NCBI GenBank assembly: GCA_930367205.1
Contig: OV884012.1
Span: 34,692,796-34,756,795, forward strand
Source of the DNA: Acanthosoma haemorrhoidale
Lineage: Eukaryota; Arthropoda; Insecta; Hemiptera; Acanthosomatidae
DNA length: 64,000 nt
Direction: 5' to 3'
In this document: positions 1 to 14,220 of the stretch, piece by piece
Layout: each line of letters starts with the position of its first letter
Numbering within the stretch: the stretch's first letter is position 1
Made by a program: the position numbers and the translations under genes
The notes under the pieces: generated by a model
What the model saw: only the letters and a program-made list of their open reading frames with translations
Told to the model about the DNA's origin: nothing
The model's database searches: none

Positions 1-712
1 TGTTAATAAAGGTTATGACGTCAGTGAGAGTGGGGGAAGGAGGTAGTGGGGTAAACAGCCGCAGGTAGGGAGCCATCCCCACCACGGCTGTGCGCCCTAT
101 ATAACAATTGGCATTAGACCGAATAAGCATAACGAACAGGACCGTCACTTAGAACACTACTCTCTCTCTGCACTGGCGCTTACTGCTCTACTGAAACCAT
201 GGTCTTCTCATTCAACTACCTCTGCATCTCTCTCCTAACCTCGCTATGTTCCTTCCTAGTGGGAATCTCTGCCTTCGTCTCGCTAAAACTAGCACCTTCT
301 TGGGAGAGACCTCTCCCTCGCGGACGACGGTTCCCTTGGCCCTACAAATTTTACCTAGTGAGACGTCTCCCACGGCAATCCAGTCTGCTTCTCTCCGGTT
401 CACACTCGCCTTTGGGATCCGGACTTTTCGCCTACCCTTAGATACCGAGTGTGAATTCGTGGTCATTCCAAGACCACGCAAACTACCTACAAACCTACCC
501 TGTACCTCTTCTCCTGAACATAGTGCTTGTCGGGGCACACACCTTCTAAGATCTTATGAAGTCAATCAAAACGAATTAGGCTTCCCGCCGACTAGGCCGG
601 CAGCCAGGTTGAAAGACCACAGGTCCGCCCGCTTTATCTCTTTCTGGGCGCTCGCCGGACGGCGGCTAGAATTGTAGTGACCCTAGCCAGCGGTGGGCGT
701 CTCCGCCCCACA
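1..712 (+). mobile_element. 3' part of a long LTR-like repeat (family copy A)
   Basis: This stretch is clearly homologous to 59797-60746. Shared blocks include CTCGCGGACGACGG, the AACATAGTGCTT region near 520, and the end CCCCAC(A/T)TTGGGGA. It starts inside the repeat at the window edge. A palindromic TGACGTCA lies at 16-23 and a TATATAA box at 98-104. The repeat appears to end in CA at 712, followed by TTGGGGACTCC, which could be the start of a primer-binding site. Short ATG-initiated frames at 199-441 and 246-677 are not conserved as frames in the other copies, so I treat them as chance. Seen: the homology. Inferred: that it is an LTR. No gag or pol was found nearby. Confidence 0.65.
16..104 (+). 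promoter_or_regulatory. Putative LTR promoter: CRE-like palindrome plus TATA box
   Basis: TGACGTCA at 16-23 is a perfect CRE/ATF-type palindrome. TATATAA at 98-104 lies about 80 bp downstream. Copy D keeps the same palindrome at 59811-59818 and a degraded box (TATTTAAG) near 59893, so the layout is shared by two copies. Promoter function is inferred. Confidence 0.4.
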
Positions 713-740
713 TTGGGGACTCCCAAATCCGAGCCCGACG

Positions 741-3700
741 ATTATGTTAGTGAGTCTCTCTCAATGAATCATAAACAGTATTAGTTCTGTGATACCGGAA
801 ACAGATTTGTGATTTTTTGCGGTTAGTCTATTTTGAACAAAACAAATGTTTTATACTTCAATTGGAATGAATAAAAAAAAAATGTGCATTTTCGCCATAA
901 AGTCTGTCTCTAATATAAATAATAATTGACTATCAAATATTCCTTGGTAAATAATAAAAGAAGCAGTAATATCGAATCTATTTAAGAACATTGTCTTACT
1001 TTCTTACCTGCGCCCTCATGTACCTTGAGTGGTTAGGCTAAGCGGGTCCATATAAACAACACATTATCCCAGGTGGAAACCGAACAACTTATTAATTACA
1101 GCCTATCACTCATCCTTTTATTGGATTCTTTTTTATTAAATACGTTCATTGATTTTTAATAATTTTACCATTTGGCCTTATTTTAGTGTAAAATATTGCT
1201 GGATTGAAAGAAAATTAGGCATTCAAACAGCGGACGAACTCAATTGCTAATAAGACAATAAATCCTCCTTGGATGGTCAATAATAGTGAAATTATTCCAT
1301 TAACAAGTCGGGATTGCGGCTATGATTAGCTGGTGACCTGGCGGCTTGTGGGAATTAGCTTCGGCTGTGCGCAATATGTCAGCCAATAGTGTTATGTGTG
1401 CGTCCGTGTACTGCAAGCGGGATCAATGTTTACTGAGCAGTCGGCCTAGGCTGCCTTGGCATGCATCACTGGCGTAGCGAAGCGGTCTTTAAGGGTTTCT
1501 TTCATATGACTTTTCCCATGTGCCAGCAATGGAGGGAGAAAAATGTTAAAATCGTGATAAAAATTGATTCCACACTCTGCTCCAGCACTGAATGTTTAAA
1601 CCCTATGGTGCTGATTGGATATGAATTTCATGAATTCTAATGACTTTAGAAATTATTATTGAAAGTTTTAAACTGTGTGTATGCTTTTTAAAAACGATTC
1701 GTCCTTACTCATAACGAGGTTTTGTGAAAAATATATCAATTATTCTCAAAGATCGCCGGCGTAGTTTGCATGCAACTTTTTCAGAATATATAAAATACTA
1801 TTATTACAACTGATAACTTCATGTTGACCATTCTACTATTTTCCTGCTATGCTGACCAATATTATTGGATCTGAACCCTTAAAAGTTTTAGAATCTGGTT
1901 TCTACTAAGTCGGTCGAAGCTTACTAGCACTTTATTTCTTCAAACGCCGAGATAAAACCTTAAGAGTGCATCTTTCCGGTAAAATACGGCATCTTCTAAT
2001 AAGAAATTGTTTCAGATCTTTTATTATATTTAAACTATATTTGATGACTAACATGTTTACTCCTGTTTCCCCTATGCTTTTCTTGGCACCCTTACAATGC
2101 ACTATTTTACTGCCTTGGCTGCTGCGGTCATGAGTTAAAGAGGATAAGATTAAATAAAGTACAGTTTATACCGCATAATAAATCATACTAAACGGACATA
2201 AAGGTATATATAAATTTATGCTTACACTGTTAAATGCGAATGCGGTTTCTGGCAGTCTGGTCTCCTATATCAGAGAATTGATGTTAGAATTCTTCAATCT
2301 AACGTGTCGAGAAGTGGCTTTATGGTTTGAAGCTTTTGGTTATTAGTCCAAAGGCGGAGATTGGACTTTATTTTCAATGTCTCAAACATGACTGGGGCGT
2401 TTCTATCTAATATGCCTGTATTTGTTTCTGTATCTTTTGCGGTATTGATTGGCAAAGCGATTTTCAGTAACCTTCCATATGGGAAAAATGGGTGGGCAGC
2501 AAAGTAGCAAGGGAGCTTGTCGTTGGGCGAAAAAGGTCATTTGCAGGAATAAACACGCGAAAAAAAAAAACTTAATAAAAATAGATTATTGTAAATCAAA
2601 TTGTTTTTTAGCCTCATTATGCATAATGCTCATAAATGCCTCATATTGCTAATCAGCAAGCTGTCAACCTAATGAAGCCTTTTGCAATATTGTTTAATAT
2701 ATTCCCTATAATTTATGGGTCTATATGATTAAGCGCTATATATTGTTAGTTATGTGCTAAAGAACCGGCCTACCATTGAGCAATTATTCATTTTTTAGAA
2801 TGAATAAAGGCCGGATTCTACAGCCCCTGTCATGCCTACTTCTTATATAACAGTTGGAGCACCTCCTCATTAAGACTTGCGAAATCGGGGTTCCCTCGAG
2901 GCTCAATACTTTATATATTACTTCACATTACCTTTACTCGCTTACATAGACAAATCGCTTGACGCAACGAAGCCGAATTATGACAAACTTATTCACAAAT
3001 ACTCGCAACAAACATCCAACTCAAGCTTGTCTAGCACTTCCAAATTACTCGACTCAACCTAACTCAAGATGTTCGTCATGGTGTTGGTCGTATTATCCTC
3101 ACCAGGAAAATTTAAATAAATTCTACCCCTAAACAAAACTGAATTTGAATAAGTGCTTCAAAGGCTACGAAACCCCCGGAACTTGAAATGTTCCATAGCC
3201 CTACCGCTGAATGATAGTCGAGGGGCATACTTGATGAAACATACCCTCCACAATCATGGCTTTCCTGATATTTGCTTGAATTGATGCCAGAGGACCTTTT
3301 TGATGTCATGCATCCAACATGTCGGCCAGCCGGACTTTTCGATTCGCTCCTTATTGGGCTATCCCACAAAATTATTTACTTTGTTAGATAAAGAACTTTT
3401 TAGACATTTTGGGGTGATAAGATCAGCTATGAGGTTGGCTTATACATTTTCTACTTCAAGACCTTTTACCTAATTTACAGGATTACGTTTTTAACTTGTT
3501 TAAATGTTTAAATTACTATGTATTTGTGCACTAATAATACCCATCATCCCTTTTTTCTTGTAATGTGCAAGTTTGGCAATTGCGTCTGTCGATTCGCAAA
3601 AGTATTATTAATCGACGTACAATGGAACCAAAACAGATGCCCATTTGTTAGAAAGTAGGGGCCGGTAGCTTTCGACTAATTAAGGTGCACTTAAGAGGTA

Positions 3701-6700
3701 TCTGAAAGCCGATAGCCGCCTTTTAACCGGCTCAGCACCGTAGGCGTTTCCTGTTTCTTTTCATCTCCCCAAAAGCTCTTCTGCTTTTGAGTATTATCCA
3801 AAGCTCATTTTCATAGCTAGTGGCTCCATGATCTCAGAACGGTAACAATTTTCTTTCAAATGCTGATATTGACGGGTGTATACAAATTACCTAGCCAGGA
3901 AGGGACACATATTCAGAACCAAGGTAATTTACTAATAACCAAGGATATAATTACTTTATTATAATTGAAATGGAAGTTCCATTAAGGACATTAAGTACGT
4001 TCTAATCTAACTGGCTACTCGATTTCGGACGAAAAGTGATCATCCTAGACTGCCTTTATGGACATTATGTTTAGCTACAATTAAACATACAATGTTATGG
4101 AAAGTGTCGTGTTTAATTCTGGCCTTAAGGAAGGTCATGATTAATTATGTACTTAATCAATTAACCCTGATTACAGCTCAATTAAAAACATGATCTTATC
4201 GTCGAAAGATACACTGTAGAAGAGATGTTTCATGTAACCACTTAGCTTAGTGTCATAGGAAATTGTTGTCGGGTGATTATCACTTGAAGAATAAACTGAA
4301 ATATTCATTAGAAACAATAATTATACTTAGACGTCACCCCAAGATTTTACGACCAAAATCAAACTGATGTTATATGTGCTACTGAAAATAACCGTGTGCC
4401 TGCCCTTTAACTGTATTTACTGTTATATCTCGATGCTAACTATATTATGTGCTATACCCGATGAGGTTTCGTAATTATGGGGGATGGTTTTATTCCAAAA
4501 TCAAATTTTTTTTCAGAATCACAAAATGTTATTGTGACTTGCAGCTATATAGTAATATTTTATGTAAAAAAAAATATTGTAATGATTTTTATCTTTCTTG
4601 CTATTATTTAATTTTACCTGAGAGTTAAAGGTTCTGTTAATATAAAAAAGAATTCTGGCAAAAAGGAAACTGTTCAATTACAAAACTTTTATTTCATTTT
4701 TCAACAAGCACGTCTGTGACACAAAACTACAACGTTTTACAAAACAAATTTTTATTATTCTACCTTATTATTATTATTCGCGACTGGCTAGATTTACTAC
4801 TTTTCATGTCCCTTTCTATTGTTTCATCAATTTTTCTTCGTTCTTTGGCGAATTTTCGTTTATTTATTTATTCTTGAATCCTTTTCCACTTCCGTCAACT
4901 GTTCCTTTATGCCCAATCAGAGATTTATCGTAAAAAAAAAAATTAATGTTTCACAATATTTATAAACGCTAATCCACTATATTGGCTTTTAAGTCCTTGT
5001 CCTTTGTCTCGCCTTCTTGATCTACGGGTCGTTTACCGCCCTTTTATGCCCGCTAATTTCAAATTCCAATCCTTGATGTTTTGCTTATTTGAATTCAAAT
5101 CAAAGGCGACTTCACAAAAACAACGTCCAAATATCACAACAATATGTATAAGCAGTGTTTACTTTATTTTCCAAATACTGTGTAGTGCAAAGCTTTGTTT
5201 TCCTAATTATAAATTATCGAAGAAACTTTAAACGCTCAAAATTGTGTTCATATATTTTATGTATTGTAATATCCTTACTGGAACAGTTTTCTTCTTTGAC
5301 TGTCGTAAATACTGCAGGTTTTCTCCCCCTGTAAACGGCCACAAACGCTTGAAAACCACATTCCCCGCTGGCTGAAAACAATAAATCACCTGGATCAAAA
5401 GCGGCTGCTGTTTGATACCCCAGGCCAAACTCATTTTCTCGGAAGGGGCCGTTCCCTTTGAACTGCGGGCCTCCTATAATGCCTCTGACCCCGAGGTATA
5501 CACTTTGTTATGAAAATTACTGAAGGTATTCGCCCATGCTCTTTCTCCCATAACCTTTAACTTGTACAATCGGATTGTGTAAATGTTCAAATACAAGATA
5601 CAACGATTAGCTAAGTAACGTATGAGGGACATCTATTTTGCCACTTGTCTATTTATGTCAGCAGTACTAGTTTATAACATACATCTAATAAGTGGGTGTA
5701 TGTAAACGTTCCTTTGTGATCCCATAGCCGTTCTTGGATTGTTCTCTCGATTATCAAATAGAAGCAGAAACAAAGGATGAGAGGAGGCACCTACCTATGC
5801 TAAATCAAGTATTGAAATATGTAGTCCATACTGGTTAATTAATTAAAATTAAAAAAAATGGGTTTTATATCTTTAGTTACGCTTTAGGCAAGAGAACTTA
5901 CAACAAGCCTTTGATCCCTCTTTGCGAAAATGACATATCATTAATTCAGACGAGGGTTAGTAGTAGCCTTCCTCCCTCCATGTTATTTATTCAATACAGA
6001 GAGTTATAAATAATTCTTATAAATATTTACCAGTTTTTAACATTACATATGGCTGCCAAGAATCCAATACCGAAGCCAAAAGTGAAACCCAACTTGCTAG
6101 CAGTTAAACTAGATCTTCCGCCCACATGGGTTTGTGATGCGGGTCGGGCGTAGGGCTCATTAATGACGTCATTAAAGGACATCAAAATTAAATGAAAGTT
6201 CTGAAGATGTTTCGAGATTGACAGGACCAAAACTTAACTAAACCTAAGTAAAAGGTAAGCTTAGTAAAACTTTACACTGTATTACAACCCAAAAATGTCA
6301 CGGATTCAGAACACTGGTCTAACTTAATGCTTTAAGTTAATTACTTTTTTTTCGCGACGTTGAGCATCTTTATCAGATTTCTTTTCTCTGTAGCTTCTTC
6401 CGCTTCTCTTCATCAGTCCGTTTCCGGTCTTCCTTTATAAATTATCAAGGATAGCTGCGTTCGATTATTCTCTCTTCTTTAAGCCATAAGACCATACCGC
6501 TTTTTCAATCATATTTCCTGGAATTATCTCCAAATCATCCCAACTTTTATTTATTGGTAATTTTAATTTAAAGACCAAAAATGCTTAAAATGAAACCTGG
6601 CCACCATTTTGAAGTGTACAGTCATAATAAGACCCAAGGCTTCCTGAAATTGAATACTTACTACTTTTGTTATAGATGTAGGCTAATGATTCTTCTACTA

Positions 6701-9379
6701 GATTTCGATTTGCCTCTTTTGATCAATATAATGGGGGGAGGTTTTCCAAGTATTGGTGTCGACTTGCTGTATTGTTTGCCGAGATATAATAGTTAGTAGT
6801 AACTTACGTATTGGCTTGTTATTCGGACTGTAGCTTGCGAGCTGAAAGCAATATACGTGTGTGAAAAGGATTTCTTTTGTCTCTCGCTGTATGTTTTACG
6901 CACACCCACCACAAGTGAGTATATAGTTTCTGGAACGGCCTGGTAAAAGAAAGGGCTTTGGAAGGCATTTTAGTCTGACGTAGTATTACGCTGTTGCAGA
7001 AAGAAACAGAGCTTTCTTATTATTTTAGTTTGGCCAAATTTATTACTTATATTGGATTCCTCTGTTACAACTATTTTATAATATTCCGTATTTATCGCCA
7101 AAATGAACGGTGAATATTATTATGCATACGTATGTGGTCTATATACTTACTCCATTGGATCCGACACTGAAGATGAGCGTGCACAGACGTTTTGGCGTGA
7201 CAGAGAGCCTTTGGTGGCGTAGGCCATCCTAATTACGAAGCGGCCCTCCCATTAACATATCATAAATATGATGATTACTATAGCGGCTAGACAATCATCG
7301 CAGACAAACCCACATGGAGCGCATTAGTGAGGCCCACACAGCCACATAGGGGCGTACGTTGTCACAGGATCCTACGGTCCTCTCAGCCTCTCGCCGGTAA
7401 ATCTTCTCTTCAACACTTTTCTTTTGTTAAGTAAGGAAATTATTTTGTTTTTGTGTGTGACATACGTATGCGCCAATATAATGCATATACTTCTCATAAT
7501 AAACATATTAATAATGAATGAGTACTGAATATTTTTGAAATTCATATTATTAAAAATAATTAATATCGTTAACGTAATGAAAAATGATAGTCATTTCTTT
7601 TTTTACTTATTATAATCATTTTTTATTTAATTTAATTTTTTTTTACATAAATGATTATTATAAGTCCTAGGAGATAAAATTTTACATACTGTACACATAC
7701 TATCGGTATGTTGTAGTGAAATCTGGAATCCGGAAAACTACACAAAATTTTGATTTACTACTAAACCACAAGAAAAGTTGCGATATAAATGTTAACGGCT
7801 ATAAATATAAAGGTTTTAGTAAATTTAGCAAAAGGTTTTTCAAATTTGAAATTAAAAAAAATGGTATTGACGTATGACCAAGTAGGATTGTGTTGCTACT
7901 TTAGTGGAAGACGGTCTAAGCCAAATATATTGAGCACGTGCATTGTGTTCAATTGAAACTGCTTTACGAAAATTACACTTTACCATGAGACAGGAAAGTG
8001 CAATCTTGGCGAGTGACGGCGCGAAGAGATGACCGATTTATTCATTGATCCGTCAGGACCATTAATGACCAGAGAACATCGTAGACCTCGGTTAATCCCA
8101 ATACACGTGCAGCCCATCTTTGACTACGACCGTCTTTTACTAAAGCAAAAAAAAACGGGCTATTTTCTTGGCCGTCAAAACCATTTTTTTTTTAAGTTAA
8201 AAAAAACAAAACCTTTTGCTAAACTTTTTGAGATTTGGTCACACAAGAAATTAAAATAGAAATTTCTATTTAAATGTTTGAATAGTTTATTGGGATTTGC
8301 CTTCATATTTATAGCCCGTTATCAATCAAAACATTAATATTAATTAAAAAAGAATTGAAAGCTGATTTTGTTAGGAAGCAAATATTTGAACCTTTCTAAG
8401 TGCGCTACTTTTTTTGTGGGGTAGTGTGCTGAATATTATTGTACGTAGTGTATTTTAATAATCAACATCTTATTCCCCATGCTTTGGAACAATAATACAA
8501 ATGGAAATAAATAGTTTACTTCTTTAATCAACTGATTAAAATTGCTTTTAGCATCAAAAGTCAAAGGTTGACTGCTATTAGTATCTCACTTGCGTTTCAC
8601 TAATCAATCGGGCACAGGCAGCGTGAACCCAGGAAAATTTTTCTGTGAATGATTGACAGCAAACCACCTGCTGCCGTCTTTTTAGCCAACACTGCCGTCA
8701 AATATATTTTTCCTAGCCTAAACGGTGTCAAATTAAAATAATTTCATACGATACCCGATCATCAGTCAGCTTTTTTTGAATTTATAATCTGAAAGCCTCT
8801 GGTTATGCACTCTTACCCTGCTTGGTCTTTGTGTTTATCGCGATTGTTTAAATTCGTTGGTATTGTTTCTTCCGGAAAATTCAGCGCAACTTCTACAAAT
8901 TCCTCCCTCCGTGCTCTTCCTTTTTCCTTTGTAGAATATGGAGTCTATCAGCAATTGTTGTCAAGTAAGCCTTTCTTGGAAAGAATCGCAAGTCGGGCGC
9001 TCTGTAATAAGGTATGTATAAGGAATGAAGAGCCTACACAATACAACATCCAAGCGCCTTGAGTTATGTTGCTTGAAAATCTTGTCCAAAGTTTGGCCCT
9101 AATTCTTATAATTTTTCTCTTCCCTCATTTTGTGTAACCGCATCTTGAGGACCAAAGCCCCGCTGGGGGTTTTAGGATATCAGATTATAAATAAAGAAGA
9201 ATATAGGATTTTCCTATGATAAAGTAATGGATTGGTGATAGAAGGACGCAATAAAGTAGAAAATAACTTTGACGGACTTCAAGAAGCATGCTTAAAGGGG
9301 AAGGAAACAACGATGAGGTCACTCCATACCAAATTTCGGTATTTCCTATAAAATCCGTCTATAGTGTATCGCTGCCCAC
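741..9379. other. AT-rich non-coding stretch without recognisable genes
   Basis: No frame here shows a known domain or coding-like composition. It holds many A/T homopolymers. A few GC-richer islands stand out: 1300-1500, and 3655-3740, which contains GCACTTAAG, a match to the NK2-type CACTTAAG core. I cannot identify transposon ends. Intron or intergenic DNA of the homeobox locus is the simplest reading. Confidence 0.5.
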
Positions 9380-9920
9380 TGTACAATTATAACTGCCTTC
9401 CCGCCGTTTACCACTGAACTTCCCATTAGAGCGGGAACATTTCCTCATACGCCTAATTGCGGCAAGTCAGATAACATTGTTTGCTGAGTCGGTTCCCTCG
9501 GGAAAGCGTTCTGTGGGGATCATAGCAAACTAGGCAGCACTAGTCGCGCCCGCTATTGAATCAGAACTAGCCAGCCTCTCACAGAAGATTGCTTGTGATC
9601 GCCGATCGGATTTAGTCCGTTAATGGGATGATTTATTTACTATTAATCCCTTCCTATCAAACATCACAGCAGCATTAGCTTGATCAAGAACCATAATCAG
9701 TTCAGGCAATCAATATTAGCTTTTGTCGATCTAATTGAAACTATTAGTGACCTAATTACCCCAACTGTAGCCAGCTAATGCCGGTATCAATGCGGGAGCA
9801 GCTGGCAATAAGGATCCGGTGCTCATCAACCGCACTGCCGTTGGCAGTGCAATACCCAATATACACTGCATTCCATCGAATAGCGGCCATTTAATCATAT
9901 TACAGTCTAGAATGTCGGTC
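9380..9920. promoter_or_regulatory. Candidate cis-regulatory island with clustered TAAT sites
   Basis: This is a GC-richer island in AT-rich DNA. Homeodomain-type cores are dense between about 9615 and 9780: GTTAATGG, TATTAATCCC (a K50/Bicoid-Otd type TAATCC), TCTAATTG, CTAATTACCCC and GCTAATG. CAGCTGG is an E-box near 9800. No reading frame is supported. Enhancer function for the homeobox gene at 38 kb is inference only. Confidence 0.25.
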
Positions 9921-12900
9921 GCTATTTCTTTATTAGGCCGGACAATTGTTTATACGAATAAAGACTATTCCTGAAAAGAAATTTTAGACAGTACTGCATT
10001 CCTCAACACTCCTGGATCGTACTAACTACTTACCTGCTAGTGGTTTACTTCCTAGGTTGTACTAGCAAAAATGTTTAAACTTCTTCCTTCCAGTTTATGA
10101 ATATCACAACCAGCGTTGTGCCATTTAATCCTAAAATGAACAACAAAAGAAAAAAAAATAAGAAAATCAATTAGCATTGTCAAGGGTACCAATGAAATGT
10201 CCATTTATGGACATGGAATGTACCGTATCGTCTTGTATGCTAGGCCGGAGGAGCAATTGTTTGGAACAAATTCCACGACCTGCCAAACATCCCATAAATG
10301 ACAATTTGGTTTCATTCAGGATTTTGTTGGGATGTTTCCGGGCTCCTTTATTCTATCGCAGGCAACATTTACGGGAAAAAAACATAGTAAGTAAGGTAAA
10401 ATCACAATAATTAATAACTACTCCATAACTGTGATTTATGGTTGGTGAGGGATAAGAGAAAATTAGTTGCTCTCGAGAGATGTATGCTCCTTCTTTGTGG
10501 AGCCTTGCCCTTAGTGAAGCTCAAGAGCCGATCAAGTCTTTCCAATTAAGTAGGCAGCGAGAGCTTTCCCATGGGCACTTCAACCAGCTGTGCTGTTTTA
10601 TTTTGAACATGTTTTCATAGTCGATTTTTTTGTTCAATGTTTTGCATTAAAGGGTCTGTTTCAAGCTCGAAAATGGCTTTCTTTAGATTTCACTCACCTC
10701 AGAAACTTCCCTTGCAAAATGCATTGAATGAGTGCACACTAATATATTATATTATCAGGATATTGCATTTCAAAGAGAATGTCAAATAAAAACAATTTAT
10801 GGAATCAGTTTTGTGCGGCTCGTCGATGAGCTATCGCCACTGAATATTGGGGCGTTGATTATAAATTGATGAAAGATTGATATAATAATAGTTAGAGACG
10901 GCGCCTGGGGACGATTGATAAGCCCAGAGCAAACAGGGCAGGCAATTACAGCGATCTGGGGCCGCCATGTTGTTTTGGCCTCTAATGGCTCTGTCACAGA
11001 TAAGTGCTCTTGCTCTAATTATTTTTGAAGCAATAAATAGCCAGATATCGGCCATTATTCATTGGAGCTAATCATCCTATAAGACTCCAGAGGCAGTGGA
11101 GTCTAATTATTCGATTGTTATCGCTTCTCCTCAAGACAAGATTCGCCCTCATTGAAATTTCCATTCTTACTTCTCCAACCCTTACTTAAAAAATGATTGT
11201 AATTAAGATTGTTGGACCTCGCCGATTTCTCCTGAGGTGAAATATTTCCGGCTAGAAACAATCTACACCAAAGTAGAAAAGAATCAGTGGGTGCTAAGAG
11301 AGTGCTATTGACGCTGGGGAAACAGATCCTAGCACATCTTCAAACCGTTGCCTTATTCATCTAGTAGTTATTTAATTTTTATGAATTTGTGCGGGGATGC
11401 CAATGGCTACATTTTGATATGGCATTCATAGCATGTCCATCCATGTGTTTAAAATATCTGGTTGCAATTGCCTGATAAATGCTTCGCTGATCCTCACAGT
11501 CCGACAGTTCAGATTGGTTTTAGTTAGTTTAGTTAAGTGTGATAGTTTTGTTGCTAAGCCAAGGATAGTAATCCAGGAAATTATTTTATAGCTTTAGGAA
11601 GCGTCCACTGGGAAACGTAAATAACCCTGTAGGATGGGAGAACTTTGAATATTTATTTAAATGTCAGCTGTTTTAATAAGCTGGGAAACAACTCAATAGC
11701 CGCGCTCTTGTAAACAACAGCAATGAATATTCACTAAGTTAAAGAGCTCAAGAATAATATAATTGGTGCTGGTACGTGGTGGGCGAACGCATCAAGTTCG
11801 AGAGTGGCTACCGACAATTATTGAAGGTAACGTCACGAAAAGACATTGAAGAACTGGTGCCACTGGCCCTAAATTTTAATGACGAGTTTCTGGACGGGCG
11901 CCAACACGGTCCCGTTGGAAGAAGAGTGGTGCGTATTAATCATATAGTTAAGCAGGCGACAGACTACTCGCGTACTTTCCAAACGACGACGTCATAACAT
12001 GTTTATGTATGATTTCCAAGCTTCGAATAATATTTATTAATATTACAAATACATTACATACTTAAGTGGGGGGGGCATAAATATAAATGTACGCCTTAAA
12101 GAGAGGTGATGATATCACGTCAGCCCACTAAAACAACCTGACCGACAGTGTCCTTTGACAAGAAATGATTTAACGAAGGAGGAAAGGACAGCGCTATGTA
12201 GAAGATGGTCGTTTAGGTCACTCGAAACAAAATCTATTCCGACAGGTAATAGTCGAAAACATTTTATTCCACTTAAAATAATACAATTATTAAAAAACAT
12301 TAACAGCAATTAGTATTATATATTCAAATTATTTGTCTCGATAACTGTTGAGAACACTATACTTATAACAACTCTCCTTTAAAATTATTTTTTATTCTTG
12401 TACATTCATTGTAGAAGGACAGTTTTGTTCCCTCCTACCTCAGCGTAATAATAACGCTATTTGGTCAATCTTCTAAATAATTATATAAAATAATAATACA
12501 TTTCTGATTAACTCATTCCGGTCACTTGTGGTGAGTAACTCTAGTCCACGCCTATGTTTTTGTAACTAATATTAATTTAACAAAAAATTCCAATCGGACC
12601 AAGAAGGGCAGTAGATAATTGTGATAAAATATTCCATTTATAGCATATCTAAGGGGATATCAAACATGCAAACAAACTAATAATTATGAGTGTGATGCAT
12701 GCAGTAGATATTTCTACTCAATAGCCGTTTAAATGGTTGAATGCCCATTCATTCTCTCCACAGCTACGTTAAACAACGGACGAAATGAGGAAACAAATTA
12801 ATATACTTCTGTTTTATGTAGTATAAAGTAATATCCGAAAACGATCATAAAATGACATTGTTTTTAGACGGGATTTATCATTTTGACATTTCATATTTTA

Positions 12901-14000
12901 TACAGTCCCATACTTCACATCTCTTAACTGTTTTCCTTAAAATCCAAGAAGGCCAAACCGGAATAGTTCTTTGGACAAGATGAATAAAATGAATTAACCC
13001 TGTTTCCATGATAAACAAGAGTTCAACTTGAATCATAAAACATTTTCAAAAAGGCATTTACATTTAAATTATTCTCGTCATTAATATATTTTCCCCCTAG
13101 AAGCACGGTATAAAGAAGATGATTTATGGGTTGTCATTTGTAGGTTATTGAAGTGAGAAAAAAAAACAAAAAAAAACAAGAAAACGACTAAAGTTTACGC
13201 GGTCCGGTTGCCTTTTTGAGACAACCTGCTTAAAGAAAGTGGCAGGTCAACTTTCCAGTTTCTATTGTAAACAACTGTCTAAATATCAACCCGTTTCTCC
13301 TCAATCATCGTCCTAGCATTGCTCTCATCTTTGTCTAACGATAGCAGTTTAAGTTTAATGATGTTTTATAATAAGTTTATTAAACGTTAAAGGTATACAT
13401 ATGGTTAATCCAAATGCAAACTTGCGAATAGAAAAAGTGCAGATTTTCAGAAGAGCCAAACAACAGTTACATTTCGGATTAAGAATTTTGAAAACGTTCA
13501 TATCTTAAAACCTACTGAAGTTAGAAATCCGAGTATTCCACAGTTGGATTCAGCTCAATAAATTAAGTTGTAAAGTCACGAAAAAAAAATCGCGTGTGTC
13601 AATTTTTCAAGTTTGTATGTTTGTATATATTTATTGACCAAATTATGCTTGAAGTTTTAAATATAGATATAGGCACCAGTGGCATAACTCCATTACATTG
13701 TATACTGCTATGATTCATATTGCTTTTTTTATGTTTCCGTTAGTTTTCTCACTAAAACATGTTATACTGGTTATACCCTAGATCAGTAGCCCTGTATTTT
13801 CTTTATATTATTTCTCATTTTTTCTGTACTCACTAATTTTTTTTCTGTCTTATAAATGAACAAAAGTTGAAGAAAAACTGACAGGAGATACTCGCCGGAG
13901 TTTGTATCAACAACACTTTATTTTAATCGTAAACCTTATTGAGTACTATTGAGTATTGATAAAAATTTCTTAAACATTAGTTTATAAAAAAATTATTTAA
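9921..14000. other. Non-coding stretch, one short open frame noted
   Basis: The stretch is AT-rich with no recognisable domains. The interval 11758-11997 (+) is open for about 80 codons with more GC than its surroundings. It reads like peptide (IKFESGYRQLLKVTSRKD is part of it) but lacks an upstream acceptor-like tract. I could not assign a family. The interval 10890-11250 is a GC-richer island with CTAATCATCC and CTAATTATTCGATTG. Confidence 0.4.
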
Positions 14001-14220
14001 TTTTTTTTTTTTTTTTTTTAGCTCTTTTTTTCTTAGCCTTAGCTCTCAAACTTATAAAAATAGGATGTGGGAAAAATAAAAGAGAAATTATTTTGGGCTA
14101 ATGAGTGCCTTTCACTAAGGGGAGTCCCCCATTTGAAGGATGTATGAGAAGGATATGGGGTGTGGAATGCTTAAAGGAGGCAGGTGGAATCAGGAAGGTA
14201 GTGAGAGTCTACCAAGGGTT
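14001..14220 (-). repeat. Retroelement 3' end, left arm of a divergent inverted pair
   Basis: On the minus strand this sequence ends in a long A tract, seen as T at 14001-14019. It matches 16136-16328 in the opposite orientation. Shared blocks include GGGGACTCCCCTTAGTG and CATACATCCTTCAAATG. The tail-ended form suggests a LINE or SINE 3' end rather than a DNA transposon. No coding part remains. Confidence 0.6.

Noticed and set aside
199..677. ATG-initiated frames of 80 and 143 codons near the left edge
   Set aside because: They lie inside LTR copy A, and copies B and D do not preserve either frame.
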